The notes under the pieces: generated by a model
What the model saw: the letters and a program-made list of their open reading frames with translations, nothing else
Told to the model about the DNA's origin: nothing
Databases searched by the model: none
Translations under genes and position numbers: made by a program
In this document: in pieces, positions 17,622 through 27,665 of the stretch
How the letters are laid out: each line of letters opens with the position of its first letter
How positions within the stretch are numbered: the first letter of the stretch is position 1
Origin: Microcaldota archaeon
GTDB taxonomy: Archaea; Micrarchaeota; Micrarchaeia; Anstonellales; Anstonellaceae
Assembly (NCBI GenBank): GCA_021813025.1
Contig: JAKAME010000004.1
Coordinates: forward strand, 1 to 38,413
Direction of reading: 5' to 3'
DNA length: 38,413 bases

Positions 17622-20477
17622 TTAGCCCTTGACTACGGCGAGCGGCACAAGCCTTGCCACAATCCTCGACAAGCCAGCCATTTCCACAGAGCGCACCACT
17701 TCATCAACATCCTTGTATGCGCCCGGAGCCTCCTCTGCCAGCAATTCGCTCTCGGTGGAGCGCACCATGATGTTGCGCTCGCCAAGCCCTTTCTGGATTG
17801 ACTCACCGGTCCAAGTATGGACTGCCTTGGAGCGGCTCATGCGCCTGCCTGCCCCATGACAAGTAGAGCCGAATGTCTTGTCCATTGCCCCCTGCGCTCC
17901 CACCAGCACGTAAGATGCGGTGCCCATTGAGCCGGGAATTATGACTGGCTGGCCGATGTCGCGGTATTTGCTTGGAATCTCATTTCTGCCTGCTGCGAAT
18001 GCCCTTGTCGCGCCTTTGCGGTGAACGCACAATTTCTTCTTTTTACCATCCACTTCATGCTCCTCGAATTTGGCGATGTTATGGCAAACGTCATAGAGCA
18101 GGGGCATGGAATCCGAAGTGCCCTTGCCGAAAATGGTGTCAAAGGTTTCGCGCACTCCGTGCATCATGATTTGGCGGTTGTTGAACGCGAAATTCACCGC
18201 GCAGCGCATGGCGCCCAAATAATGCTTGGCTTCAGGAGAGCCGAGCGGCGCGCAGCACAATTCGCGGTCAGGCAGATGGATGCCGTATTTGGAGGCGGCT
18301 GAAACCATTGTCTGCAAATGGTCGCTGCAAATCTGGTGCCCGAATCCGCGAGAGCCTGAATGGGCCATCACAACAAGCTGGCCCTCATGCAGGCCGAATG
18401 ATTTTGCAACAGCCTCGTCAGCAATGCGCTCCACTTTCTGTATTTCAACAAAATGGTTTCCTGCCCCGACTGTGCCGAACTGGGGCAGGCCGCGCTTGCG
18501 CGCAAGAGGGGAAACGGCGGAGAAGTCCGCATCTTGCATGCAGCCGTTCTCCTCGCAGGCCTCGATGTCATCCTCCCTTCCCCAGCCCTGCTCGATGGCC
18601 CAGGGCACGCCGCGCGTGACCGCCTGCTCAAGCTCGTGCTCCTTGAGCCTCACCTTGCCCTTCACGCCGACTCCGGAAGGCACGTTCTTGAACAAGAGTT
18701 CGACCAGTTCGCGCTTTTTGGGGGCAAGGTCTTTTTCCTCCAAATCGGTGAGTATGAGGCGCACGCCGCAATTTGAGACGAGAATGCCGTCTGCGAAGAA
18801 GCGGTGGGCGTCCTCGACGTTGAGGTCGTACACTTCACCATCGTAGGGGATTTGCTCGACTGACGAGACTTCGTCCAGCAGCGCGCCGTGCCCGGCCAAT
18901 TGCTCCTCGCATTTGCGGCAGAATTTTTCGAACGAGTCGAAATCCAGCGTGATGCGCTGGCCTGCCCGATTTTCGTAATAATGCCTCTCGACAAAACGCG
19001 CATTGACGATGCCTTCCCGCACCAGCAGCCGCTGCGCCTCGGCCAGTTTGAGCCCTTTGGCCCGCAACTCTTTGGCCTTGGCGGCTGCGTCCGCCCTCAT
19101 GGACTGCAGCCTCTTTTTGCCCAGGATGTAGGCGCATGCCATCTCGCTCATGCGGCGGCGCTTGAGGTTGTATTCGAAGCCGACGCTCCTCCACAGGGCG
19201 AGAAGATTGCCTTCCTCCGCCCCGATTTCCAGGCGCAGGCGGACGACTTCGCCCTGCTTGTTGGGCTGCTCGCGGCGGGAGGCAATGCGGGTGACTTCCA
19301 CTCCAAATCCCTTGAGCATTTGCATGATGTCGATGAGGAACGCGCGCCCGCTCTCCTCGAATGACGCGTTCTTGTTCTGGGCAAGGATGGGGGCGTAAAA
19401 GCCGGTCTTGGAATGGGTGGATGGAGATGACAATTCGGCTCCGAAAAATCCGGCCAAAAAGAGGCGCTGGAGCCAGAGCGGCGCTTCCGTCAGCCAGCCC
19501 GGCACCCTGTAGGCTTGGTCGGTCTTTCGGCCCAGCGGGAAACCCAGAGTCAGCAGCTTGACGGCCAGCTCGCGGGAATATATGCGCAGCTCGCATGAGC
19601 GGCCGGTGAAATGCTTTTTCCCATACTGCGTCTGGATGCCGTGTTCGCGCTCGATTGGCACTGCGCTTGAATTGATGCCGAGTTCGGCCAAATCCTGTTT
19701 CATCCGCTTCATGTCCTCTTCATGCCCATAGGCGCGGATGCAGTATTTGCCCTTCCAGCAGGTCAGGCTCCCGTCCCCCAGCAGATAGCCAAACACTTTG
19801 GTGATGATGCCCATGGCCCGCTCGTCTTCAAATCCGGTCCTGGCGTATTCAACGCCGTTGAAATAGGAGACTGAGATGGACGCGCCGGCGGCCAGCTTGC
19901 CGGCCTCGCGCATGCCTTCCGCCGCGTGGATTGGATGGTCCTCGCTGCATTGCAGCTCGAAGCCGTTTTTCGTCCTGATGCGCAGCATGCGCCGGTCGGA
20001 TTTCTTTTTCATGAACGCCAGAATTTGATTGGATGAGCCGCCAGCATCAGTTGCAGCAGCGAGCCTGCGCTGCAGCATCGACATTTCGAATCCATTCGAG
20101 CGCGCCTGCACGGCGAGCTTTTCGCCCATGATCTCAATAGGCATGAAGAAGCCGAGGTCGGTGAGCACCTTGCTTCCCGGCTTAATGCAATTTATGTCAT
20201 AGCCCACGCCCCCGGGACTCACCACGCCCCCCATTTCAGGGTCGAAGGCGGCCACGCCGCCTATTGGAAAGCCGTAGCCCTCGTGCCCGTCAGGCATGAG
20301 GCAGGCGGGAGAGACTATTCCCGGCAGCGCGGCGACGTTCTGCAACTGCCAGATGGTGCGGTCAGTCTGCATGCTGGAGAGAAGGGTTTCGCTGGCAACT
20401 ATGCGAGCGTCCGTGCGCATGTCGCCGCTGCGAGCCAGCGTCCAGAGGGCGGGGCCTGAAGGAGTGATTGAGACCAT
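17622..20477 (-). CDS. rtcB: tRNA-splicing ligase RtcB, intein-containing precursor
   Basis: LMPDGHEGYGFPIGGVAAFD...GGVVSPGGVGYDIN-[intein]-CGVRLI...GTVGAGNHFVEIQ...MAHSGSRGFGHQ...CHGAGRRMSRSKA. Confidence 0.97.
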   Translation of the reverse strand: MVSITPSGPALWTLARSGDMRTDARIVASETLLSSMQTDRTIWQLQNVAALPGIVSPACLMPDGHEGYGFPIGGVAAFDPEMGGVVSPGGVGYDINCIKPGSKVLTDLGFFMPIEIMGEKLAVQARSNGFEMSMLQRRLAAATDAGGSSNQILAFMKKKSDRRMLRIRTKNGFELQCSEDHPIHAAEGMREAGKLAAGASISVSYFNGVEYARTGFEDERAMGIITKVFGYLLGDGSLTCWKGKYCIRAYGHEEDMKRMKQDLAELGINSSAVPIEREHGIQTQYGKKHFTGRSCELRIYSRELAVKLLTLGFPLGRKTDQAYRVPGWLTEAPLWLQRLFLAGFFGAELSSPSTHSKTGFYAPILAQNKNASFEESGRAFLIDIMQMLKGFGVEVTRIASRREQPNKQGEVVRLRLEIGAEEGNLLALWRSVGFEYNLKRRRMSEMACAYILGKKRLQSMRADAAAKAKELRAKGLKLAEAQRLLVREGIVNARFVERHYYENRAGQRITLDFDSFEKFCRKCEEQLAGHGALLDEVSSVEQIPYDGEVYDLNVEDAHRFFADGILVSNCGVRLILTDLEEKDLAPKKRELVELLFKNVPSGVGVKGKVRLKEHELEQAVTRGVPWAIEQGWGREDDIEACEENGCMQDADFSAVSPLARKRGLPQFGTVGAGNHFVEIQKVERIADEAVAKSFGLHEGQLVVMAHSGSRGFGHQICSDHLQTMVSAASKYGIHLPDRELCCAPLGSPEAKHYLGAMRCAVNFAFNNRQIMMHGVRETFDTIFGKGTSDSMPLLYDVCHNIAKFEEHEVDGKKKKLCVHRKGATRAFAAGRNEIPSKYRDIGQPVIIPGSMGTASYVLVGAQGAMDKTFGSTCHGAGRRMSRSKAVHTWTGESIQKGLGERNIMVRSTESELLAEEAPGAYKDVDEVVRSVEMAGLSRIVARLVPLAVVKG
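18771..20189 (-). mobile_element. RtcB intein with LAGLIDADG homing endonuclease (473 aa)
   Basis: Starts Cys1 (CIKPGSKVLTDLGF), block-B-like CSEDHPIH, LAGLIDADG-like VFGYLLGDGSLT and LFLAGFFGAELSS, C-terminal VYDLNVEDAHRFFADGILVSN followed by extein Cys. Confidence 0.95.
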
Positions 20478-20613
20478 AGAGGAAGATGGAGCAAAGGGAA
20501 GTTAAAAGGCTGGCGGCAAAGAAAGAGCGGGAGGGGAGGGCTGGAGCGGGGAAAGGCTGGCGGAAAGGGAGGGAAAAAGGGGGAAAAGCGGCAGGCAAGA
20601 AACAGGACGCAGC

Positions 20614-20624
20614 ATTATAAAAAC
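20614..20624 (+). promoter_or_regulatory. TATA/box A, probably leaderless transcript for the 900-aa gene
   Basis: ATTATAAAAAC centred ~28 nt before ATG 20647. Confidence 0.55.
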
Positions 20625-20646
20625 TCCCGGCGCGCCGTCTTATTGT

Positions 20647-23349
20647 ATGGGCCCCAAGACGAAGAGCAAGGCAGGGGCGCCGGAGTATGTGCCGGCGCCA
20701 AAGCCATCGGCCTATTTCTCGCCCTTCGCGCCGGCCACGCTGGACAGGCTGGAGGACGCGCTCATCAAGATAAAGAAGGAAGTCAGCCAAAGCCAGCGCC
20801 TCAAGCCGGAGGTGCGGCAGGAAGTCGCGCGCTGGATTGACACCTGGCTTTATGGCAAGGTGGGCCTTTTCTCAGGCACCCCCTGGGACACTATGCAGAT
20901 GAATTATCCTTGGGGCAAGCAGCAGCCGAAAGAGGTAAGGCTCGACATTCCGCACAGCCAGGAAGTGGGATACATTTTCCAGAAATATCTTCAGGACGTG
21001 CCGGGCCTGTCAGTGAAATCCCAGTCGCCTTCCTCGTTCGGCTCCCTTGTCAACTACCTCAGCTTCCGCCTCGAGCCCGCGCAGGGGCCGGTCATATTCG
21101 CATACAACCCCTTTGATGCGGCCATGATGAAGGGGCTGCACGACACCTTCAGCCCGCCGCAGATATGGCCGACGGATTATCTGTCCAAGAGCCGCGTGCA
21201 GATGGAGAAGGAGACGCAGGTGGCAGTGGGGCAGATGAGCGGGCGGATGAAGGAGAAGAGGGAGCAGGAGACGTTGGCGGCGCAGAAGCAGAAGGAGCTT
21301 GAGCAGAGCCCGAACAAGTACATGCAGCAGGTCAGCATCGCGGACGTGGTGCAGCGCAATGTCAAGCCCTCGCCTCTGCAATACGACGAGAAGAGCGACA
21401 CGTTCACCGAAAGTTATGTGGACACGAGGGGGCAGGTCGGCGTGCGCACCATCGCGGCCGCCGACGTGCTGATGGCCGGCGCGCCCGGCTTCAACTTCTC
21501 CGTCAACAGCATGGAGGAGTGGATGGCCGGACTTTTCCTTCCGATAGATTCCTTCCAGCATCTTGTCTCGAAATACCGGCGCAACGACCCAGACCACCCC
21601 GTAGGCTTCTGGGACTGGGCGTGGCTGGTGGCAGACATCGGCCTGACCGTGGCCGAAGTGAGGCTCGCTGCCAAGGCCATTCGCATAGTTTCCAACTCCA
21701 AATTCGTTCTGGACAAGGAGGTCCGCGGCACCATCGACCGCGCGCTGGAGGAGCAGTTCATCGGCGACCCGGCCAAGCAGTTCGCGGCCAAGCGCTACTG
21801 GAGGCGCAAGTTCCTCACCCAGCCAAAGAAACTGGCGGCCGAGAGCGCCGACGACTTTGTCCAGAAGGCTGTCAAAGTGGGCAGCGAGGGCGGCCAGCGG
21901 TATGCGACCGTGGCCAAAAAGGCGCAAATCGTCAGCTCCTCCCGCTTCGGGGCAAACATCGGCGAGCCAATCGATTTGGTGATAAGCGAAGGGCAGGTCA
22001 TCGGCACCAAGGCTACGGTGTGGCAGATGACCAAAAGCATCGCCCTTGTTTCGCAAGCCACCTTCATGACAACATTCTCGCTCTACAATATTGAGCGGGC
22101 GGTCGAGCTGAGCGTGTCCCGCACCCTGCCTAGCTGGGTGCTTGCAGAGCATCCTGATTGGAAGGGACAGAACATGAGCTACGAGGAGATGCGCAGGCTG
22201 GCGCTTACAGAAACGCGCATGAACATGGCCGCGATTTTCGGAGTGTTCGAAACTCTGGGCCTCACCTCGCGCGGAGTGCAATGGCTGGCCCCCAAGCTCA
22301 AGCTGCTCATCAACGACGGCATCAAGCTGTGCCTCAAAGGCAAAGACCCCACCATGCTTTTCCGCAAAGGCCTGACTCCAATACTGCGCGAAGGCGGCGT
22401 GCAGAATGTGCCGGACGTGCTTGAGAAGCCGCTTGTGACTCCGATGGTGAAGATTGTCCAAACCATTGCCAAGGTATCCAAGACCGGCGGGGCGCTGATT
22501 GCTTCCACGCCGGGCGAGATGGGCTTGGCAGACACCGCCTTCCTGACTTACTGGCAATTGGAAGCAGACAAGATTGAGAAAATCAAACAGGAGATGATAC
22601 AGGACGTGGTGGTGAGCAAGGCCACTGTGCATGTCTATGCGCCCTACAAAGGCGTGCAGCCGGTTGGGCCCAACGGGAAGGAAATCACAGACCCTCAAAG
22701 GGCCGAAAAGGAGAATGAACGCAACCTTGACCTCAAATTCGCCCACCTCTCTCCGGAGAAAGCGGTGAATTCCAGCACCAAAATAGGATTTTTGCTGGAC
22801 TTCGTACCAAATGCGCTGGTCATCAACATCAATGACCCGGCAGTGTACAAACGGGTTTACGATGGCACGGCAACCGAGCCGCCCATTCCCCTCTCCCTTC
22901 GCAACAACATCGCGCGCCTTGAGCTGGCGCTGGGAATCGTAAATGAGAACAACGGCATGCCGGCAACGGTCGATGAAATGGAACTTGACAAGCTGTCACG
23001 GCTTCTGATGAAAAGCTACCAGACGGCAGAACCTGCGCTCGATGCGCTTTATGCGAAATACAATGGCCATTCGGTGGACTTGTGGCTCGGCGTGGCTGAC
23101 CTGGCCGCGCGCTGGCTCCAGAACCCGTCGGCCATGGAAAAGGAACTGCCAGCCGGCGTCCACGACGCGTTCGTTCAGGCCTGGAACGAGCGCGTGCTCC
23201 AAGCGCCCAAAGAGGATGAAATCGGGACGTGGAAGATGGACGGCGTGAGTCCGGCGGACAAACAGTCCATGGCCGCCATGGGCCTGGTGCTGACCTACGT
23301 GCTGTGGGGGCATATTCCCCCCAGCATGCTGGAAAAGGCGAAACGATAG
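20647..23349 (+). CDS. Large hypothetical protein (900 aa)
   Basis: Single uninterrupted ORF with own TATA. Long charged helical N-terminal region plus several hydrophobic segments. No family recognised. Confidence 0.78.
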   Translation: MGPKTKSKAGAPEYVPAPKPSAYFSPFAPATLDRLEDALIKIKKEVSQSQRLKPEVRQEVARWIDTWLYGKVGLFSGTPWDTMQMNYPWGKQQPKEVRLDIPHSQEVGYIFQKYLQDVPGLSVKSQSPSSFGSLVNYLSFRLEPAQGPVIFAYNPFDAAMMKGLHDTFSPPQIWPTDYLSKSRVQMEKETQVAVGQMSGRMKEKREQETLAAQKQKELEQSPNKYMQQVSIADVVQRNVKPSPLQYDEKSDTFTESYVDTRGQVGVRTIAAADVLMAGAPGFNFSVNSMEEWMAGLFLPIDSFQHLVSKYRRNDPDHPVGFWDWAWLVADIGLTVAEVRLAAKAIRIVSNSKFVLDKEVRGTIDRALEEQFIGDPAKQFAAKRYWRRKFLTQPKKLAAESADDFVQKAVKVGSEGGQRYATVAKKAQIVSSSRFGANIGEPIDLVISEGQVIGTKATVWQMTKSIALVSQATFMTTFSLYNIERAVELSVSRTLPSWVLAEHPDWKGQNMSYEEMRRLALTETRMNMAAIFGVFETLGLTSRGVQWLAPKLKLLINDGIKLCLKGKDPTMLFRKGLTPILREGGVQNVPDVLEKPLVTPMVKIVQTIAKVSKTGGALIASTPGEMGLADTAFLTYWQLEADKIEKIKQEMIQDVVVSKATVHVYAPYKGVQPVGPNGKEITDPQRAEKENERNLDLKFAHLSPEKAVNSSTKIGFLLDFVPNALVININDPAVYKRVYDGTATEPPIPLSLRNNIARLELALGIVNENNGMPATVDEMELDKLSRLLMKSYQTAEPALDALYAKYNGHSVDLWLGVADLAARWLQNPSAMEKELPAGVHDAFVQAWNERVLQAPKEDEIGTWKMDGVSPADKQSMAAMGLVLTYVLWGHIPPSMLEKAKR

Positions 23350-23404
23350 AGAGCCGGCCCAAGGAGACAAGGGGTTATATATCTGTCGCACCCATAAATA
23401 AACC

Positions 23405-25432
23405 ATGAAACTCTTTAATTGGAAACAGGAGAAAAACGGCAGGCGCGACGAAAAGGGCGAGAATACTGTTAATAATACTTATTCCCCTTTCAAGTATAAG
23501 TTCGGATTGAGAGATTATGGGGTGATGGGATTGATGCTCTTGCAGGCCGGTCCGGTATATGGAACTGGAAGCTACGTGCACGGACAGAATCAGGCCAATG
23601 CCCAAGCCTATGATTTGATGCAGAAACTCAAACCCTTGGGTATTATTGCCACAATCGTGTTCAACAAGGCGACCAACGCGTATGAGACCCAGTTCAAAAT
23701 CCCCGGAGCCATGGCGCAGAGCGGCGAGCAGGGCAGCGGGATTCTGGATTTGGTGAAGTGGGTTGCCACCGGGATATACAACATGCCCGGGTCCTATTAC
23801 AAATCCATGTACCACGGAGACCCCGAAACGGTGAGCCTCACCACGGCAATCGGCACGACCGGGCTGACGTTTTGGGCGCTGGGAAAGTTCTTCCCGAATA
23901 AATTCGTGGTCAGCGGGGATGGCGACATCACGGCCATCTACAAGGGCGCCCTTGACAAAGCACAGGTGAACACGGTTCTGGACAGACTCAAGACGCGTGC
24001 CGGTATCGACGAGAAAGACAAGAAGGGTGTCGCCAACTATGACGCCCTCAAGGCTGACATCACCCAGGCCAAAACCAATGAGCGGATAGAAAAATTGAAA
24101 GAGAAGGCGACGCAAATCAAGAGCAGCCCGGACAATATGTTCACAGCAGATAATTTCAAGAAAATCAAGGATATTTCAGAGGATAAGCTCAAGGCCATCG
24201 TGGACAGCAAGCTGGAGCTCATCAAGCAGCAGATGCTGTACGCCGACGGGGCGCTGGACGGCGTGGCCTTCGACCTGAATGCAGACAAGATAATCGAAGG
24301 CGCGATGGCCAGCCGAGATGCGACAGCCTTGGCCAAAGCTCTCAACAGATACGTGCAGCTGGCCATCGATAACTTCGTCAATACTCAGGCGACCAAAGCC
24401 ATCGGCAGCGCGGTGAGCGCGGAAATCAAATGGGGGATTATTGTAGCAGATGCTGAGGGGCTGACGAAAAGCTTTAACAAATATTTCAATGAGTGGGTGA
24501 ACAACCAGCGCCTGCAAAAAGGCCAGAAGGCCGTGCTGGAGGGCGACGCGCTGGCCGAAGTCACCGGAAAAGCCCTGTGGGACCATGTCCGGAAGCTGCC
24601 CCCGAAGGAGCGGGGCAAGCTGACGACATCAGAGGATTTCGTGAATATAATGAAAGAAGAACTGGCAGGTGACCTGGCCATCGAGTTCACCCAGCCCAAG
24701 GGCCTCAGAGCACTCGTGAACAGGCTGGTGGGCAGAACGGGCTCGCGGGTTGTGGCAGGCATCATGGTGGGAGGTTTCGTCTACTTGCTTACGGACTATA
24801 TAATGACCCCCAAGGCACCAAGCGGCGGGGGCAGCGTCAACCTGCAGAACCCGCCGCAGCCAGAAGGGAAAGGGACGGTCCAGAAAACAACTGGCACGCA
24901 GTATGTTGACCCGCACCCGGGCTCACGGCCGGATTTCAAGACTCCAGCGAATATCTACCTGGGAAAAGAGCCGACGGACGAATACATCATGTATTGCAAG
25001 AAGGACATCGCCAAGCCAATTTCCAAACAGACCGTCTCGACTTACAATGCCACGCTAGTGCGGGCAGAGGAGAACGAAACTACTTCCTTCGGAGTAATTC
25101 CAAAGACGCCGGTCTATGCTGCGGCTGACCTCAAGGGGCTGCCCATGGTGGCGATTATGGGTGACGGAACAGTCGTTTACTCATATGGAGACAACACACC
25201 CGCGCTCACCAGCGACAATCAAACACTGGTGGTCCCCAAGGGCCATGCAATCTCGGTCTCAATCCTGATTGACCGCCAGAAGAGGACTGCGGATTTGATG
25301 ATTGAGGACGCCCAAGACTCCAAGAACAACGCCCATATCCCCGGACTGCCGCTGGGCAATTCTTGGAGCTTGGCCAACCAGCGCGGCTACCTGTTCCAGG
25401 AGCAGCTGCTGTGCAAGAAGGAGCTGAAGTGA
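23405..25432 (+). CDS. Large hypothetical protein with central TM helix (675 aa)
   Basis: Helical N-terminal half, TM GSRVVAGIMVGGFVYLLTDYIM, Gly/Pro linker, beta-rich C-terminal part. TATATAT ~30 nt upstream of ATG. Confidence 0.78.
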   Translation: MKLFNWKQEKNGRRDEKGENTVNNTYSPFKYKFGLRDYGVMGLMLLQAGPVYGTGSYVHGQNQANAQAYDLMQKLKPLGIIATIVFNKATNAYETQFKIPGAMAQSGEQGSGILDLVKWVATGIYNMPGSYYKSMYHGDPETVSLTTAIGTTGLTFWALGKFFPNKFVVSGDGDITAIYKGALDKAQVNTVLDRLKTRAGIDEKDKKGVANYDALKADITQAKTNERIEKLKEKATQIKSSPDNMFTADNFKKIKDISEDKLKAIVDSKLELIKQQMLYADGALDGVAFDLNADKIIEGAMASRDATALAKALNRYVQLAIDNFVNTQATKAIGSAVSAEIKWGIIVADAEGLTKSFNKYFNEWVNNQRLQKGQKAVLEGDALAEVTGKALWDHVRKLPPKERGKLTTSEDFVNIMKEELAGDLAIEFTQPKGLRALVNRLVGRTGSRVVAGIMVGGFVYLLTDYIMTPKAPSGGGSVNLQNPPQPEGKGTVQKTTGTQYVDPHPGSRPDFKTPANIYLGKEPTDEYIMYCKKDIAKPISKQTVSTYNATLVRAEENETTSFGVIPKTPVYAAADLKGLPMVAIMGDGTVVYSYGDNTPALTSDNQTLVVPKGHAISVSILIDRQKRTADLMIEDAQDSKNNAHIPGLPLGNSWSLANQRGYLFQEQLLCKKELK

Positions 25433-25438
25433 TTATTT

Positions 25439-26035
25439 TTATTTTTCAAAAACAGCCAGTTTGAACACGCAGACAGATTCAAGCGGGCCCCCGATGAATT
25501 CGACTTTTTTTGCCCTCCGCCCGAACAGCCGCTCCAAATCGGCCACTTGGAAATCCTGCACATGGTCAGCAACTTTGGCAGGACTCTTGAGCATTACAAA
25601 GCGGCCGAAGGTCAGCCAGAATTCGTTTGGAACAGTTATGATGATGCGGCCGGAGGGCTTGGCAACCCTCAGCATCTCCCGAATCACAGGCAGAGGGTCG
25701 GAGAGATGCTCCAGCATCTCGGAACAAATGACGACCTCGAAATGCGCATCAGGATACGGGAGGACGCTCGCATCAGCGCATACGATGCTGGCCTTCTCCC
25801 CCAGGCGCTGCTGGGCGACCTGGACTACGGACAGGTCATAATCCACGCCATGCCTCTCTCCGCTCAGATGCTCAAGCAGAATGCCCAGTCCGCAGCCGAC
25901 ATCGAGCACCCGCGAGCCGGAAGCTGGGGGAACATGCCGCAAAATGCTGTGCAAGCGGTCCTGATGGAAATGGCGGATGATGGGGTTGGGGGAGAAGTAC
26001 ATGTCATAGTGGTCTGACAGGCTGACGAAAAGCAT
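25439..26035 (-). CDS. Class I SAM-dependent methyltransferase
   Basis: SRVLDVGCGLGILLEHL...HFEVVICSEMLEHLSDPLPVIREMLRVAKPSGRIIITVPNEFW. Confidence 0.87.
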   Translation of the reverse strand: MLFVSLSDHYDMYFSPNPIIRHFHQDRLHSILRHVPPASGSRVLDVGCGLGILLEHLSGERHGVDYDLSVVQVAQQRLGEKASIVCADASVLPYPDAHFEVVICSEMLEHLSDPLPVIREMLRVAKPSGRIIITVPNEFWLTFGRFVMLKSPAKVADHVQDFQVADLERLFGRRAKKVEFIGGPLESVCVFKLAVFEK

Positions 26036-26036
26036 G

Positions 26037-27632
26037 TTAAGAACCTCTGGAATTCATGGTCAATGTAAGATTTTGGCCCAATATCCACGTGTATCCGGGC
26101 GGAGGCGGGCTGTAACAATCCCAGATATCGATCGGGGTCTGCTCTTTATTGGTCGGGGTCTGTTTTTCGAACAGATAGGGATTGGGCCCGAAATGGACGA
26201 ACTCGTCGAATGTGGTCATGTTGGAGCGGAGCAGATAGAAATCGTGCGAAGTGTAGAGGCCGGAAACGTAAATGCCTGGCGCATAATGGACGAGAAGCGC
26301 GGGGTAGTTTAGGTTCGGATATGGCGGCTGCGCCCATGTGGAGTAGCTGGTGGACAGGCGGTTCGGGATGATGAAAACCGACTGGCCTGCCGATAGGCCG
26401 CCAGCCATCCCGCGCAGATTTGCGAATGTGGACTGCTGAACCCCGGCTTCGTTGCTGAAGAGAGAGGCCTGGAAGAGGACATTGACGAAAATGATGAGCA
26501 GAAGTGGCCAGAAGAATGCTATGCGGGGCTTTTGTATTCCGAAGGCCAGAAGAGCGAAAGCCAGGAAGAACGGAGTGCCCCTCTCGTTGAGCTGGCAGAC
26601 GAAGGACAGGCAGGAGGGGACTAGATAGAAGATGGCGAGGAAGTAGATGGCGCAGAAGAGATAGCGGTAATCCACAGCGCCTTGAATGGGGCCGAAGATG
26701 ACATTGGCTGAATGGAGAATGGATTGGCGCTGCTCCATGAACTGAGTTGATGTCCATAGAAGGAGGCCGAGGGCCAGCAGGATGCACAGAATCGCCAGTA
26801 GCTGCGCGCCGAAGACAGAATAGAGGAAGAAGAGGGGAGTACCGAGGCGAAGCATGAATTTCCCGAAGAACTGGGTGAACTGGCGGTCTGGAAGCGAATA
26901 GGAAACCTGGCGCGGAGCGATGGCGTCGGCTGAGCAGATGTTCACCTTGGAATAATAGGCATAGTCCCGCAGGAGCAGCGGGTTGGAAATCGTATTGAAG
27001 AGGAAAAATGCAGATAGAACGACAAGGATGGCGGTGGGTAGGAGGTCGGATTTGCGGCCAAGACCTGCATGCCAGCCGGCAGCATAGAGGCCGAGCAGGC
27101 CGGCCAGCATGAAGAACACCAGCCCGTGGGAGAGATAGACAAGGAGAGCGGAGAGAATGAATAATGGGAGAGAATAACGCTTGCCTTCAATCGCGCTTAA
27201 TCCGTCTGCCAGCATGACAAGGCCGAAAGCGACTGCAAAGAGGAAGTTGAGATTGCCGCTGTAGAAGAAGGTCGAGAAAGGCATCAGCAGGCCGAAGAGA
27301 AACAGGTAGGGGCGGTCTGGAGCGAGCGTGCGGAAGAAATACCACCAGCAGGCGGCATTCAGCAGGATGTAGAGTGAGAGAATTATCTGGCCAGCCTGCT
27401 CCATGCTGAAAATATCCTGCAGCAGCGTAAGCGCGAAATGGACTGATGAATAGCCCAAAAAGGTGAAATCAAGATGATAAAAGGAAGAAGTGTGGCCAGC
27501 CAACAGATAGTGCATCTCCGAGGATATCGCCAGATGGGTGGGCCAATCAGAAAGCGGGGCGACTGGGACCAGCCAGACTGGAATAAGGGACAGGAGGATT
27601 AGAAGACCGATGGCAGTGTATTTATAATCCAT
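26037..27632 (-). CDS. Polytopic membrane protein, GT-C glycosyltransferase-like
   Basis: ~10+ TM segments, first loop PLSDWPTHLAISSEMHYLL, C-terminal soluble region. In tandem with the methyltransferase. ATG 27632 preferred over TTG 27653. Confidence 0.7.
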   Translation of the reverse strand: MDYKYTAIGLLILLSLIPVWLVPVAPLSDWPTHLAISSEMHYLLAGHTSSFYHLDFTFLGYSSVHFALTLLQDIFSMEQAGQIILSLYILLNAACWWYFFRTLAPDRPYLFLFGLLMPFSTFFYSGNLNFLFAVAFGLVMLADGLSAIEGKRYSLPLFILSALLVYLSHGLVFFMLAGLLGLYAAGWHAGLGRKSDLLPTAILVVLSAFFLFNTISNPLLLRDYAYYSKVNICSADAIAPRQVSYSLPDRQFTQFFGKFMLRLGTPLFFLYSVFGAQLLAILCILLALGLLLWTSTQFMEQRQSILHSANVIFGPIQGAVDYRYLFCAIYFLAIFYLVPSCLSFVCQLNERGTPFFLAFALLAFGIQKPRIAFFWPLLLIIFVNVLFQASLFSNEAGVQQSTFANLRGMAGGLSAGQSVFIIPNRLSTSYSTWAQPPYPNLNYPALLVHYAPGIYVSGLYTSHDFYLLRSNMTTFDEFVHFGPNPYLFEKQTPTNKEQTPIDIWDCYSPPPPGYTWILGQNLTLTMNSRGS

Positions 27633-27665
27633 ATGAACGCCAGGTTGCGACAAGATAAAAATGTG

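Noticed and set aside
21010-22746. 578-aa antisense ORF
   Set aside because: Wholly opposite a well-supported 900-aa gene; low-complexity His/Leu/Gly-rich artefact of GC-rich codons.
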